DNA from: Pirellulales bacterium
Lineage (GTDB): Bacteria; Planctomycetota; Planctomycetia; Pirellulales; JAEUIK01
Length of the DNA: 64,000 nucleotides
Assembly (NCBI GenBank): GCA_019636335.1
Contig: JAHBXR010000011.1
Coordinates: forward strand, 145,742 to 209,741
Direction of reading: 5' to 3'
This document shows, one piece after another, positions 28,161 to 38,000 of this stretch (position 1 is its first letter; every line of letters begins with the position of its first letter). The position numbers were made by a program, and so were the translations under genes. The notes under the pieces were generated by a model. That model saw nothing but the letters and a program-made list of their open reading frames with translations. It was not told where the DNA came from and did not search any database.

Positions 28161-28655
28161 ATGCCCGATTCTTCCTCTCCGCTCGTTGGCGTCATCATGG
28201 GGAGCAAGTCGGACTGGGAGACGATGCGCCATGCCGACGAGGTGTTGACCGAGTTGGGCATTCCGCACGAATGCCGCGTCGTGTCGGCCCACCGCACCCC
28301 CGACTGGATGCGTGAATATGCCCTCGAGGCCGAGTCTCGCGGAATTCAAGTCATCATCGCCGGCGCCGGGGGCGCGGCCCACCTGCCGGGCATGGTCGCC
28401 TCGCACACCTTGCTGCCCGTGCTCGGCGTGCCGGTCGAGAGCCACGCGCTGAAGGGCATGGATTCGCTCCTCTCGATCGTGCAGATGCCGGGGGGAGTGC
28501 CCGTCGCGACGCTGGCCATCGGCAAGGCAGGCGCCACGAACGCTGCCCTGCTGGCCGCCGAGATCCTGGGCATCAGCCATCCCGAGTTCCGCCAGCGACT
28601 TCGCACGCGCCGCGAAGAGCAAGCCCGCAAAGTGCTCGGGGAAACCCTGCCGTGA
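28161..28655 (+). CDS. purE: N5-carboxyaminoimidazole ribonucleotide mutase
   Basis: 164 residues from ATG 28161 ([20 protein letters not shown]). Class I PurE, converting N5-CAIR to CAIR in purine synthesis. Motifs: [13 protein letters not shown], the catalytic-histidine segment [31 protein letters not shown], and [17 protein letters not shown]. Its stop overlaps the purK start (GTGA), so the two are translationally coupled. Confidence 0.97.
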   Translation: MPDSSSPLVGVIMGSKSDWETMRHADEVLTELGIPHECRVVSAHRTPDWMREYALEAESRGIQVIIAGAGGAAHLPGMVASHTLLPVLGVPVESHALKGMDSLLSIVQMPGGVPVATLAIGKAGATNAALLAAEILGISHPEFRQRLRTRREEQARKVLGETLP

Positions 28656-29806
28656 GCGCGGTGATACTTCCCGGTCGAACGGTCGGAGTCCTCGGCGGCG
28701 GCCAATTGGGACGGATGTTCGCCATTGCCGCACGACGCATGGGCTACGGCGTACACGTCTTCGTACCCGAGGACGAAAGTCCGGCTGGGCAACTCGCCGA
28801 TCGCACGACGAACGCCCCTTACGACGATCTCGACGCCGTACGGCAATTTGCCCGCGGCGTCGATGTGGTCACCTTCGAATTCGAGAACGTATTGACCGCC
28901 ACGGCGGAAGCGGCCGCCGAGTTCGCCCCGGTGCGCCCCGCGGGCAAAGTCTTGCATACCACGCAGAACCGTCTCCGCGAGAAACGCTTTCTCCAGTCGG
29001 CGGGTTTTCCCGTCGCCCCCTTTGCCGAAGTCCGCACGCTCGACGAATTGCATGCGGCGCTCGCCACGATCGGCACGCCTGCCGTGCTCAAAACAGCCGG
29101 CTGGGGCTACGACGGCAAGGGACAAGCCAAAATAACGAACTCCAGTGAAGCCGCGGCCGCTTGGAAGTCGGTTGCGACCGACGAAGCGGTGCTCGAAGGA
29201 TTCATCGATTTTGACGGCGAGATCTCGGTCGTCGCGGCGCGCGGAATCAGTGGCGAGTTCGCCCACTACGGCGCCATCGGCAATGCGCACCGCAATCATA
29301 TTCTCGACATCTCGGTCTCGCCGGCCGACGTGAGCGAGCAACTTGCACGCGAAGCGGTTCAACTGGCACGTGGCATCCTCGAGTCGCTCGAAGTGGTGGG
29401 CGTTTTGTGCGTCGAGCTGTTCGTCACGCGCGACGGCCGCTTGATAGTGAACGAGTTGGCGCCGCGACCGCACAACTCGGGACACCTGACGTTCGACGCC
29501 TCGCTTACCAGTCAGTTCGAACAGCAGGTCCGCGCGATTTGTGGTTTGCCCTTGGGCAGCACGGAGTTGTTGCGTCCTGCGGCGATGGCGAATCTGCTGG
29601 GAGATCTCTGGCAAGGTGGCGAACCCAACTGGGCGGCCGCCTGTGCGCTGTCGGATGTGAAGCTGCACCTATACGGCAAACCCGAGGCGCGCCCCGGCCG
29701 CAAGATGGGGCACTTCACCGCCATGGCCGCCACGCCACAGCAGGCCGTCGAACGCGTCCTGGCCGCGCGTGATGCACTCGGCATTGGGCACGTGCGGAAC
29801 TCGTAA
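28652..29806 (+). CDS. purK: N5-carboxyaminoimidazole ribonucleotide synthase
   Basis: 384 residues from GTG 28652, four bases inside purE. ATP-grasp enzyme making N5-CAIR from AIR, ATP and bicarbonate. Motifs: [42 protein letters not shown], the ATP-grasp [12 protein letters not shown], and [15 protein letters not shown]. Pairs with PurE, as in class I systems. Normal length. Confidence 0.97.
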   Translation: MSAVILPGRTVGVLGGGQLGRMFAIAARRMGYGVHVFVPEDESPAGQLADRTTNAPYDDLDAVRQFARGVDVVTFEFENVLTATAEAAAEFAPVRPAGKVLHTTQNRLREKRFLQSAGFPVAPFAEVRTLDELHAALATIGTPAVLKTAGWGYDGKGQAKITNSSEAAAAWKSVATDEAVLEGFIDFDGEISVVAARGISGEFAHYGAIGNAHRNHILDISVSPADVSEQLAREAVQLARGILESLEVVGVLCVELFVTRDGRLIVNELAPRPHNSGHLTFDASLTSQFEQQVRAICGLPLGSTELLRPAAMANLLGDLWQGGEPNWAAACALSDVKLHLYGKPEARPGRKMGHFTAMAATPQQAVERVLAARDALGIGHVRNS

Positions 29807-29822
29807 ATCGGCGAGACGCACG

Positions 29823-30479
29823 ATGAACTACTTTGCTCACGGCCGACGCTTCGTTGATGATCCCTACTTTCTGGCCGGCACGGCGGTTCCGGACTGGATG
29901 AACGTGGTCGATCGCCGCGTGAGGGTGCGCGAGCGATATGCCGCGCAGCACGTCGCGGCAGACGACCCACGCGTGGCCTCGCTGGCACGGGGCATCGTGC
30001 AACACCATCGGGACGATGCCTGGTTCCACGAGACGCGGGCCTTCACCGAGTTGTCCTGGGCCACCACGGTCGTGGTGCGCGACGCCTTGCCGGCGGACGA
30101 CGGCTTTCGGCCGAGCTTCCTGGGGCACATCCTGGTCGAGATCGTGCTCGACGCGACCTTGATTGCCGAAGATCCGGCGAGTTTGGAACGGTACTACGAG
30201 GCGATGCAGGCGGTCGACCCAACGCTGATCGAGTCGGCTATCAACCAAATGGTGCCGCACGGGACGGAACGGCTGGCTTCGATGATTCCCCTGTTTTCGC
30301 GGGAACGATTCTTGTCCGACTACCTCGACGATGAAAAACTGACGTTCCGCTTGAATCAGGTCATGCGCCGTGTGAAACTGCCGTCGCTGCCCGACTCGTT
30401 TCGAGAGATTCTGCCCGGCGTTCGCCGCGAGGTGACCGCCCGACGTGACGAGCTGCTCGCACCGCCTGAATTGCCTTAG
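29823..30479 (+). CDS. hypothetical protein, weakly ACP-phosphodiesterase-like
   Basis: 218 residues from ATG 29823 (MNYFAHGRRFVDDPYFLAGT), 16 bases after purK. The start and the histidine segments ARGIVQHHRDDAWFHETRAF and FLGHILVEIVLDATLI recall AcpH-type, HD-domain-like helical phosphodiesterases, but similarity is only suggestive. Position suggests cotranscription with purEK. No signal peptide. Confidence 0.65.
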   Translation: MNYFAHGRRFVDDPYFLAGTAVPDWMNVVDRRVRVRERYAAQHVAADDPRVASLARGIVQHHRDDAWFHETRAFTELSWATTVVVRDALPADDGFRPSFLGHILVEIVLDATLIAEDPASLERYYEAMQAVDPTLIESAINQMVPHGTERLASMIPLFSRERFLSDYLDDEKLTFRLNQVMRRVKLPSLPDSFREILPGVRREVTARRDELLAPPELP

Positions 30480-30534
30480 CCGGCCAAACATACTGCCACG
30501 ACCTAAACCACCTGCTCGTTGAGGAGCCGCGCCG

Positions 30535-31377
30535 ATGAAGTTCGGAATGAACCTGCTGTTGTGGACCGACAAGCTCAGCGAACAGCAGTTGCCGGTGCTC
30601 GAAGCGCTGAAGCGTATGGGCTACGACGGCGTCGAGTTGCCGATGTTCGAGCTCGATCCCGACGACTATGCCCGCTGGGGACGCCGCCTCGACGATCTGG
30701 GACTCGAGCGCACGGCGGTGACGGTTCGCGGACCCGACGATAATCCGATCTCCGAGGACAAGCAGATTCGCGCCGCAGGGGTCGCCAAGAACAAGCTGGC
30801 CATCGAGTGTTGCCAGGCGGCCGGCGTCAAGGTGCTCGTCGGGCCGTACCACTCGGCGCTCGGGCAATTCAGCGGGCAGGGCCCCACGGCCGACGAATGG
30901 CAGCGCGGCGTCGAAAGCATGCGCGAGGTGGCCGAACATGCCGCCAGGCACGATGTCATGCTCGGAGTCGAATACCTCAACCGTTTCGAGTGCTATTTCC
31001 TCAACTCGGCGGTCGATACGGTCCGCTTCGTGGAAGAAGTGTCGCATCCGCATTGCCGGATGATGTACGACACGTTCCACGCCAATATCGAGGAGAAGAA
31101 CCCGGCCGAGGCGATCCGCGCGTGCGCCAAGTACACGGTCCACGTCCACATCTCGGAGAACGATCGCTCCACGCCCGGCCAGGGCGACATCCGTTGGGAC
31201 GAGACGTTCCAGGCCCTACGCAGCACCGGCTACGACGGTTGGCTGACGATCGAGGCCTTCGGCATGGCCCTGCCTCATCTGGTCGCGGCCACGAAGATCT
31301 GGCGCCGCATGTACGACACGGAAGAGCAACTGGCCAGCGACGGGCTGAAATTCATGCGCAGCCAGTGGTCGGCCTGA
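30535..31377 (+). CDS. sugar phosphate isomerase/epimerase (TIM-barrel, AP-endonuclease-2-like)
   Basis: 280 residues, MKFGMNLLLWTDKLSEQQLP. Xylose-isomerase-like TIM barrel with metal-ligand segments GVEYLNRFECYFLN (Glu), MMYDTFHANIEEKN (Asp, His), HVHISENDRSTPGQGDIRWD (His) and TIEAFGM (Glu), the pattern of D-tagatose/D-psicose 3-epimerases. A GGAG lies upstream of the start. Exact sugar unknown; genes of this type are numerous in planctomycetes. Confidence 0.9.
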   Translation: MKFGMNLLLWTDKLSEQQLPVLEALKRMGYDGVELPMFELDPDDYARWGRRLDDLGLERTAVTVRGPDDNPISEDKQIRAAGVAKNKLAIECCQAAGVKVLVGPYHSALGQFSGQGPTADEWQRGVESMREVAEHAARHDVMLGVEYLNRFECYFLNSAVDTVRFVEEVSHPHCRMMYDTFHANIEEKNPAEAIRACAKYTVHVHISENDRSTPGQGDIRWDETFQALRSTGYDGWLTIEAFGMALPHLVAATKIWRRMYDTEEQLASDGLKFMRSQWSA

Positions 31378-31783
31378 GCGTGAGCTACGTATAGAAGCAA
31401 CACGTCACGCTAGCCGTGCGATGCTTTCAAGTGCTGGCGATGGCTTGCTCGCCCGGGGCGCGAATTCCCGTGCGTAGCCGCCAAAGTTGTCGCGATCGAA
31501 AGTTTTTTGCACGGCTTGTGGGAATTGTGGCCGATTTATGCCCTGGCGGTGCGTATCGATTGTAGGGGCGCGCGCCAGCGGTCTTTTCAGGTCCATCCCC
31601 GCATCGCCGTCACATCCGTTAAGTCCAAGCTACCTTTGAGAATAAACGCGATTGGCCAGGTGAGAAAACCTGGACCGCTTCGCGGGGAACCATTAGGCTG
31701 AAAGCCAGCGAAGGCATTTCGGCCTGCTTGCTGATCTCTTTTCCAGGCCGCTTCTTTTCTGACACCGCCGACTGGGCTCGCGC
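31378..31783. other. gene-free stretch before the membrane-fusion gene cluster
   Basis: 406 bases, less GC-rich than average, probably the promoter region of the following three-gene cluster. No convincing repeat, RNA or coding frame. Confidence 0.4.
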
Positions 31784-33817
31784 ATGAGCACCGAACAATC
31801 GGTCGACCCTCAATTGCTCGAACAGACCAAGCAGCAAATCCGCAGCTTGGTTGCCGAGATTGCGCAAATCTCCAAGTCGAGCGTGACGCCCCTCGAGTTC
31901 TATTCCGAATTCTTGAACCGCGTCGTCCAGGCCCTCGCGGCCGTGGGGGGGGCGGTTTGGACCCCTGGTGAGGGGGGGGGGCTCCAGCTCGAATACCAGA
32001 TCAATCTGCAGCAGACGCGCCTCGCCGAAAGCCGCGAAGATCAGATCCGACATCACCGCCTCTTGCAGCAAGTGCTGACGCAGGGCGAAGGGATGCTCGT
32101 CGCTCCCCACTCGGGCTCGGGGGACGACGACGGGGCGAGCAACCCGACCGAATTCCTGCTCGTCCTCAGCCCGCTCAAGGCCGACCAGCAGACCCGGGGC
32201 GTGGTCGAGGTCTTCCAGCGCCCCGGCACGCGTCCGACGACGCAACGCGGCTATCTCCGCTTCCTGCTCCAGATGTGCGAGCTGGCGAGCGACTTCCTCA
32301 AGACACGCGAGCTGCGGCACTTTACCGATCGCCAGCAGTTGTGGTCGCAGCTCGAGCAGTTCACGCGTTCGGTCCATTTGAGCCTCGATCCCCACGAGAC
32401 CGCTTTTACGATCGCCAACGAAGGTCGCCGCCTGATCGAGTGCGACCGCGTAAGCGTGGCGATTCGACACGGCCGTAAGTGCAAGATCGAAGCGATTAGC
32501 GGTCAGGACACTCTCGACAAACGCTCGAACGTCGTCACGCTGCTCAATCAATTGACCACCGCCGTCGCCGCCACCGGCGAGCCGATGTGGTACACCGGCG
32601 ACACGTCGAACATGGCGCCCCAGGTGGAAGACGCCGTACAGGCGTATGTGGACGAACAGCACTCGAAGACCGTGGCCGTGTTGCCCCTCAAGCGTCCGGC
32701 CGAGCCGGGACAGATCGAGGACGAAGAAGACAAACGCGAGACGATCGGCGCGCTCGTCGTCGAGCAGATCGAAAACGCCCGCCCGCGCGAAGGCATGTTG
32801 CAGCGCGTGGACGTCGTCACCGAGCATAGTAGCGCCGCTCTGTCGAACGCCCTGGCGCATCACGACCTGTTCCTGATGCCCCTCTGGAAAACGCTGGGCA
32901 AGTCGCGCGTCGTCGTCGAGGCGCGGCATTTGCCCAAGACGATCAGCGCGCTGATCGCCGTCGTCGGCGTAATCGCGGCGCTGTTCCTCATTCCCGCCGA
33001 TTTCGATCTCGAAGGCCGCGGCGTGTTGCAGCCCGTCATTCGCCGCGAGGTCTTCGCGGGCATCGATGGCGACGTCACCGACGTCGAGGTCGATCATGGC
33101 GATATGGTGACCGCGGGCCAGGTCGTGGCCCGCATGCGCAATACCGATCTCGAAGTGGCCATCCGCGATCTGCTCGGCCAGTTGCAGGAATCGGACGAAC
33201 GTCTCGATTCGTTGCGTTACCTGACGCTGAACAGCAACAACCGCGTCGATCAGCAGCAGCGCGACCAGGCCGCGGCCGAGATCCAGGCCCTCGAACAGAA
33301 ACGCAATGCGCTGCAGAACGAGCTCGAACTGAGCCGCGAGAAGAAAAAGAAGCTGGAAGTCGCCAGCCCGATCGACGGGCAGATCGTCACCTGGGACGTG
33401 TACGACAACTTGATCTTCCGCCCCGTGCAGCGCGGTCAGGTGCTGATGCAGGTGGCCGATCCGTCGAAGGATTGGGAGCTCGAGGTCTACATGCCCGAGG
33501 ACCGCATGGGGCACATCGCGCAGGCGCAATCCGAGAGGGGGGCCGACCTGCCGGTGAAGTTCATTCTGGCGACTGATCCCGCCACCGAGTACCAGGGGCG
33601 CGTCACAGAGGCGCACCTCTCGGCCGAGGTCCGCGGCGATCAGGGCAACACCGTGTTGATCCGCGTGGCCTTCGACAAGAGTCAATTGCCGCCGAATCCT
33701 CGACCGGGCGCGGGGGTGCAAGCGCAGGTGCATTGCGGCCGGGCGTCGATCGGCTACGTCTGGTTCCACGACCTCGTGGCGTTCGTGCAATCGAGAATTC
33801 TGTTCCGGTTTTTCTAG
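31784..33817 (+). CDS. GAF-domain/HlyD-type membrane fusion protein
   Basis: 677 residues, MSTEQSVDPQLLEQTKQQIR. Residues about 20-170 and 195-370 look like two GAF-type sensory domains (for example HETAFTIANEGRRLIECDRV, typical of GAF). A transmembrane helix follows (TISALIAVVGVIAALFLIP, about 385), then a HlyD/lipoyl-type part: FAGIDGDVTDVEVDHGDMV, a coiled coil (QQQRDQAAAEIQALEQKRNA) and VASPIDGQIVTWDVYDN. Thus the sensors are cytosolic and the adaptor faces the periplasm. First gene of a same-strand set with a second adaptor and a PqqD-like/M50/HlyD fusion. Confidence 0.85.
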   Translation: MSTEQSVDPQLLEQTKQQIRSLVAEIAQISKSSVTPLEFYSEFLNRVVQALAAVGGAVWTPGEGGGLQLEYQINLQQTRLAESREDQIRHHRLLQQVLTQGEGMLVAPHSGSGDDDGASNPTEFLLVLSPLKADQQTRGVVEVFQRPGTRPTTQRGYLRFLLQMCELASDFLKTRELRHFTDRQQLWSQLEQFTRSVHLSLDPHETAFTIANEGRRLIECDRVSVAIRHGRKCKIEAISGQDTLDKRSNVVTLLNQLTTAVAATGEPMWYTGDTSNMAPQVEDAVQAYVDEQHSKTVAVLPLKRPAEPGQIEDEEDKRETIGALVVEQIENARPREGMLQRVDVVTEHSSAALSNALAHHDLFLMPLWKTLGKSRVVVEARHLPKTISALIAVVGVIAALFLIPADFDLEGRGVLQPVIRREVFAGIDGDVTDVEVDHGDMVTAGQVVARMRNTDLEVAIRDLLGQLQESDERLDSLRYLTLNSNNRVDQQQRDQAAAEIQALEQKRNALQNELELSREKKKKLEVASPIDGQIVTWDVYDNLIFRPVQRGQVLMQVADPSKDWELEVYMPEDRMGHIAQAQSERGADLPVKFILATDPATEYQGRVTEAHLSAEVRGDQGNTVLIRVAFDKSQLPPNPRPGAGVQAQVHCGRASIGYVWFHDLVAFVQSRILFRFF

Positions 33818-33841
33818 TTCGATCGCCTGGTGAATAAATCA

Positions 33842-33912
33842 AGTGGCACAGGCGGTCAGCCGGTGCTGCGAAGAGTTGAAAGACAAGGCACAGGCCAGCG
33901 GCTTGTGCCACT
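33842..33912. repeat. GTGGCACAGG-type intergenic inverted repeat
   Basis: Opens AGTGGCACAGGC and closes GGCTTGTGCCACT; a relative of the element at 17789-17860. It lies between the first two genes of the adaptor cluster. Confidence 0.6.
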
Positions 33913-33939
33913 AGACCGCACATCGCGGAGAGAAAGAAT

Positions 33940-34908
33940 ATGAACGTGCTCTTCCCAGTCCTTACCGCGATCGCCCTGGCTGGTCAGGCTCCGGCCGAAC
34001 GGGGCAACAGCGCGCCGATTCAATCGGCGGGCGAAGTGACGCTGCCACGCTGCCTGCTGGCCCTCATCGAAGAGGCCGAGGTACCTGCCCGCGAAGCCGG
34101 CCAACTCGTCGCGCTCGAGGCGTACGAAGGGCAATCGGTCGATAAGGACGACTTCCTCGGCCAGATCGACGATAGCATTGCCAAGATGGAGAAAATCGTC
34201 GCCCAAAAGGAACTGGCCATTTCCGAGGAAGAGGCCAGCAGCATGATCAACATCCACTTTTCGGAAAAGGCGACGAAGGTCGCCCAAATGGAATACGAGA
34301 AGGCGGTCGACGCGAACAAGCAGTTCAAGGAAACGGTCTCGCACAGCGAGTTGATGAAGCGTCTGTTCGAGTGGGAACGCTCGCGACTCTCGATCGAGAA
34401 GGCCCTGCAGGACCAGAAGATCGCCAAGCTGACGGCCGATGCCAAGGGAGCCCAGGTCGATGCCTCCGATCAGAAGATTCAGCACCGCGTCATCACGGCC
34501 CCCATCCCGGGCATCGTGGTGCGCAAGTTCAAGAAGTATGGCGAATGGGTGAACCCCGGCGATCCGGTGGTGCGCATCATTCGTATGGATCGCTTGCGGA
34601 TCGAAGGGCTCGTTGACGCGGACTACTACAGTGCCGTCGATCTCAACGGTCGCCGCGCCACGGTGCGTGCCGAGTTGCCGCATGGCCGCGTCGAGCAGTT
34701 CGACGGCAAGATCGTCTACGTGCATCCCGAGATCGAGCCGGGGCACAAGCGGCGCGTCTGGGCCGAGGTGGTCAATCGTCGCGAGGATGACGAGTGGCTG
34801 CTGCAGCCGGGGCTGCGGGCCGACATGACGATTCACTTGCAAAGCCCCGCCGTCGGCGCCGAGGGCCTCAGCGGCTCGAGCGCGCCGAATCAGGGACGCT
34901 ATCGCTGA
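33940..34908 (+). CDS. HlyD-family periplasmic adaptor
   Basis: 322 residues with a signal-like start (MNVLFPVLTAIALAGQAPAE). Lipoyl half-motifs flank a long coiled coil: ALEAYEGQSVDKDDFLGQID, then about residues 80-165 with EKIVAQKELAISEEEASSMI, then RVITAPIPGIVVRKFKKYGE and a beta-barrel (RIEGLVDADYYSAVDLNGRR). Typical membrane-fusion adaptor layout. No transporter or outer-membrane channel gene follows; the next gene is the PqqD/M50/HlyD fusion, 126 bases on. Confidence 0.9.
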   Translation: MNVLFPVLTAIALAGQAPAERGNSAPIQSAGEVTLPRCLLALIEEAEVPAREAGQLVALEAYEGQSVDKDDFLGQIDDSIAKMEKIVAQKELAISEEEASSMINIHFSEKATKVAQMEYEKAVDANKQFKETVSHSELMKRLFEWERSRLSIEKALQDQKIAKLTADAKGAQVDASDQKIQHRVITAPIPGIVVRKFKKYGEWVNPGDPVVRIIRMDRLRIEGLVDADYYSAVDLNGRRATVRAELPHGRVEQFDGKIVYVHPEIEPGHKRRVWAEVVNRREDDEWLLQPGLRADMTIHLQSPAVGAEGLSGSSAPNQGRYR

Positions 34909-35034
34909 GATCAACCTGTTCCACGACTCGACGCGCGTGACCTGCCCACGCCCCGTGCGCGGGATGGCACGGCACGTTCGATGAGCCGCCGATTTGCCTC
35001 CCCGACAGACCTCGCCGACACGACCTGACGCAAC

Positions 35035-37272
35035 ATGGCGACTCTCGCCGACAGCCTGGTTTCCAGTTCCGCCCGCCAGCTCACGCTGCGCAAGCGACCC
35101 GATCTTACGGCGGAGAAGCAACGCTATCAGGGTTGCACCTATTGGGTGGTCAAGGATCCGGTCGGACTCAACTACTTCCGCTTTCACGAAGAGGAATATG
35201 CCATCTTGCAGATGCTCGATGGCAAGATCAGTCTCGACGAGATCAAGGAGCGGTTCGAGCGGCAGTTCCCCCCCGAGAAAATCACCGTCACCGAGTTGCA
35301 GCAGTTCCTGGGCACGCTGCATCGCAGCGGGCTCGTGATCGCCAATGTGCCGGGGCAAGGGCACCAGTTGCGGCTGCGCCACGGGGAACGTCGCCGCAAG
35401 GAACTTCTCGGCGCCCTGTCGAACGTGCTGGCGATACGGTTCAAGGGGATCGACCCCGATCGCCTGCTCACCTGGATGCTGCCCCATGTCAGGTTCATGT
35501 TCCATCCGGCGACGGTGACGCTGTGCATGCTGTTCGCGCTTTCGGCGCTGACGCTCGTCACCGTGCAGTTCGACGTTTTCCAGTCGAAGCTGCCCACGTT
35601 CCATCAGTTCTTCACGCTGCAGAACGCCTTCTGGCTATCGGTGACGCTGGGGGTGACGAAGGTTATCCACGAGTTCGGCCACGGGTTGTCGTGCAAGTAT
35701 TTCGGCGGCGAGTGCCACGAAATGGGCGTGATGGTGCTGGTGTTAACCCCCTGTCTTTACTGCAACGTCTCGGACTCGTGGATGTTGCCCAATAAGTGGC
35801 ACCGCGCGGCGATCGGCGCGGCTGGCATGTACATCGAGGTCGTCATCGCCTCGATCTGCACGTTTATCTGGTGGTTCAGCGAGCCGGGCATGCTGAATCA
35901 CCTGGCCTTGAGCACGATGTTCGTCTGCTCGGTGAGCACGCTCATTTTCAACGCCAATCCGCTGCTGCGCTACGACGGCTACTACATCCTCTCGGACATC
36001 ACCGAGATTCCAAACCTGCGCCAAAAGGCCACCTCGATTCTCAGCCGCACGTTGAGCGAGTGGTGCCTGGGCATCGAGCAGCCCGACGATCCGTTCCTGC
36101 CGGAGCGGAACCAGATGTTCTTCGCCGCCTACAGCGTGGCGGCGGCCGTCTATCGCTGGTTCGTCGTCTTCTCGATCATGTGGTTCCTCTACAAGATCTT
36201 CGAGCCCTACCGACTGCAGATCATCGGGCAGGCGATCATTCTGCTGGGCCTGTATGGCCTGCTGGTCCAGCCATTGTGGAAGTTGGGCAAATTCTTCTAC
36301 GTGCCCGGGAGAATCGACAAGGTGAAACGCAAGAATCTGCTGGGTTCGCTCGCCGTGGTCGCGGCCGTGGCCGCGGCGATCTTGTTCATCCCCCTGCCGT
36401 TCCGTGTGCTCAGCACGTTCGAAGTGCAACCCCACAACGCCAGGCCGGTTTACATTGACGTGCCTGGCACGCTCGAGAAAATCGACGTGCGCGAAGGCGC
36501 CGTGGTCGAAAAGGGGACGCAACTGGCGATGTTGTCGAGCATCGACGTGCAGATCGACATCTCCAAGCTCGAAGGACAACGGGCCTTGTTCACGGCCCAG
36601 ATCGACAGCCTCGAGCGACAGATACTCAATAACGACCGACTGGCCGCCTTGCAGCTTCCCGACACGAAGGTCCAACTCGAAACGGTCCTCGATCAGCTCC
36701 GCGAGCGCGAGACCGATCGCAAGCGGCTGACGCTGACCGCGCCCATGACGGGCACCGTGCTCCCCCCCCCGGAGACGCCCAAGAAGGACGATCCGACGCG
36801 CCAGCTACCCACCTGGCACGGGACACCGCTCCAGCATCGCAATCTGGGCAGCTTTCTGCAGCCGGGCGTCTTGTTCTGCCAGATCGGCGACCCCAAGAAG
36901 CTCGAGGCAGTGCTCGTCGTCGATCAGGCCGACATCGACTTCCTGGCCGAAGGTCAGGAGGTCGACCTCAAGCTCGACGAGTTGCCGGGCGAGACATTCC
37001 ACGGCACGATCCACCGCATCTCGAAGGACGAACTCAAGGTCAGCCCGAAGCAGTTGTCGAACAAGGCCGGTGGCGAGCTCCCCACGAAGACCGACGAAAG
37101 TGGCGTCGAGCGACCGCTGAGCACCTCGTACCAGGCCCAGGTCCTGCTCGAAGACCCGAGTGGCGTGATGCGACTCGGCTTGCGCGGCACCGCCAAAATC
37201 CACGCCGGCCATCGCACCATCGGGCAACGTCTGTATCGCTTTCTGTATCAGACGTTCAATTTCCGGATGTAG
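35035..37272 (+). CDS. PqqD-like / M50 site-2-protease-like / HlyD fusion protein
   Basis: 745 residues. N-terminus (about 10-105) resembles a PqqD/RRE-type winged helix (YWVVKDPVGLNYFRFHEEEY, AILQMLDGKISLDEIKERFE). Next is a polytopic M50-like domain with the zinc motif HEFGHGLSCKYFGGECHEMG and NANPLLRYDGYYILSD, which holds the second motif Asp. The C-terminal third (from about 465) is a HlyD-like adaptor with VYIDVPGTLEKIDVREGAVV and a coiled coil. Resembles membrane proteins linked to peptide maturation or export. No precursor-peptide or ABC gene is visible nearby. The role is inferred. Confidence 0.85.
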   Translation: MATLADSLVSSSARQLTLRKRPDLTAEKQRYQGCTYWVVKDPVGLNYFRFHEEEYAILQMLDGKISLDEIKERFERQFPPEKITVTELQQFLGTLHRSGLVIANVPGQGHQLRLRHGERRRKELLGALSNVLAIRFKGIDPDRLLTWMLPHVRFMFHPATVTLCMLFALSALTLVTVQFDVFQSKLPTFHQFFTLQNAFWLSVTLGVTKVIHEFGHGLSCKYFGGECHEMGVMVLVLTPCLYCNVSDSWMLPNKWHRAAIGAAGMYIEVVIASICTFIWWFSEPGMLNHLALSTMFVCSVSTLIFNANPLLRYDGYYILSDITEIPNLRQKATSILSRTLSEWCLGIEQPDDPFLPERNQMFFAAYSVAAAVYRWFVVFSIMWFLYKIFEPYRLQIIGQAIILLGLYGLLVQPLWKLGKFFYVPGRIDKVKRKNLLGSLAVVAAVAAAILFIPLPFRVLSTFEVQPHNARPVYIDVPGTLEKIDVREGAVVEKGTQLAMLSSIDVQIDISKLEGQRALFTAQIDSLERQILNNDRLAALQLPDTKVQLETVLDQLRERETDRKRLTLTAPMTGTVLPPPETPKKDDPTRQLPTWHGTPLQHRNLGSFLQPGVLFCQIGDPKKLEAVLVVDQADIDFLAEGQEVDLKLDELPGETFHGTIHRISKDELKVSPKQLSNKAGGELPTKTDESGVERPLSTSYQAQVLLEDPSGVMRLGLRGTAKIHAGHRTIGQRLYRFLYQTFNFRM

Positions 37273-37284
37273 CGGATCCGAGTC

Positions 37285-37602
37285 ATGATGAGTAAAGCGA
37301 AGATTAAACCGAGCGTTTCTCACGACAAGGCACTCGTTCGCGAGTTGCGCGAGCGGCCTCAATTCGCCGTCGAGTACCTGAAGGCGGCGCTCGAGGACAC
37401 CGAAGAACCGAAGGTGCTGCTGCTTGCCCTGCACCACATTGCCGAGGCACATGGAATCAGCAAGATTGCCAAAGCGGCAGGCATCGAGCGAGAAAGTCTC
37501 TACCGAGCACTTTCGCCGCGCGGCAATCCGCGACTATCGACACTGGTGGCCGTATCGCGAGCCATGGGGTTGCAGCTCACGGTCGAGCCTGTCGGCAAAT
37601 AG
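37285..37602 (+). CDS. addiction-module antidote protein, HTH (HigA/HI1420 type), orphan
   Basis: 105 residues, starting at the double ATG at 37285. ALHHIAEAHGISKIAKAAGI then ERESLYRALSPRGNPRLSTL is the helix-turn-helix core of the HI1420-type antidote, which normally follows a RelE-like killer gene. Here the preceding gene is the M50/HlyD protein, ending 12 bases earlier, and no toxin is seen on either side. Probably an orphan left by module loss or a repurposed regulator. Confidence 0.85.
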   Translation: MMSKAKIKPSVSHDKALVRELRERPQFAVEYLKAALEDTEEPKVLLLALHHIAEAHGISKIAKAAGIERESLYRALSPRGNPRLSTLVAVSRAMGLQLTVEPVGK

Positions 37603-37748
37603 AACCTTTGTTCTCTGCTGTGCCTCGTTGAAGTTTGACGCGGCTAGCAACCCCTGGCTACTGCCATGCCTCCTTTGGTGGAAGCCTCGCGCGACGTCTA
37701 ATTGAAAAAACCGTTGGATAATGAGTGGCCCTGATCGGGGAGCATTCT

Positions 37749-38000
37749 ATGAAAACGACACTCAAGGGAATTGTTCACGGCAGGATCATCGAGTTGTCCG
37801 ATTCGCTTGGCGTCCCTGACGGTCACCAAGTCGACGTTACGATCGAAACAGATCGCTTTTCCTCCCCCACGAGCGATGAAGCGCGCGCCGCGCTATTACG
37901 TTCAGCCGGTGCCTGGGCCAACGAAGGTCCTGAACTCGACGAGTATCTAGAATGGTGCCGTCAGCAGCGCAAGCTTGATCGACCGGAGATCGAGCCGTGA
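37749..38000 (+). CDS. VapB-like antitoxin
   Basis: 83 residues from ATG 37749 (MKTTLKGIVHGRIIELSDSL). The N-terminal GRIIELSDSLGVPDGHQVDV is an AbrB/AF2212-like swapped-hairpin start; the C-terminal GPELDEYLEWCRQQRKLDRP is the toxin-binding tail. Its stop overlaps a GTG that begins a PIN-type start (next entry), the classic vapBC arrangement. Confidence 0.75.
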   Translation: MKTTLKGIVHGRIIELSDSLGVPDGHQVDVTIETDRFSSPTSDEARAALLRSAGAWANEGPELDEYLEWCRQQRKLDRPEIEP

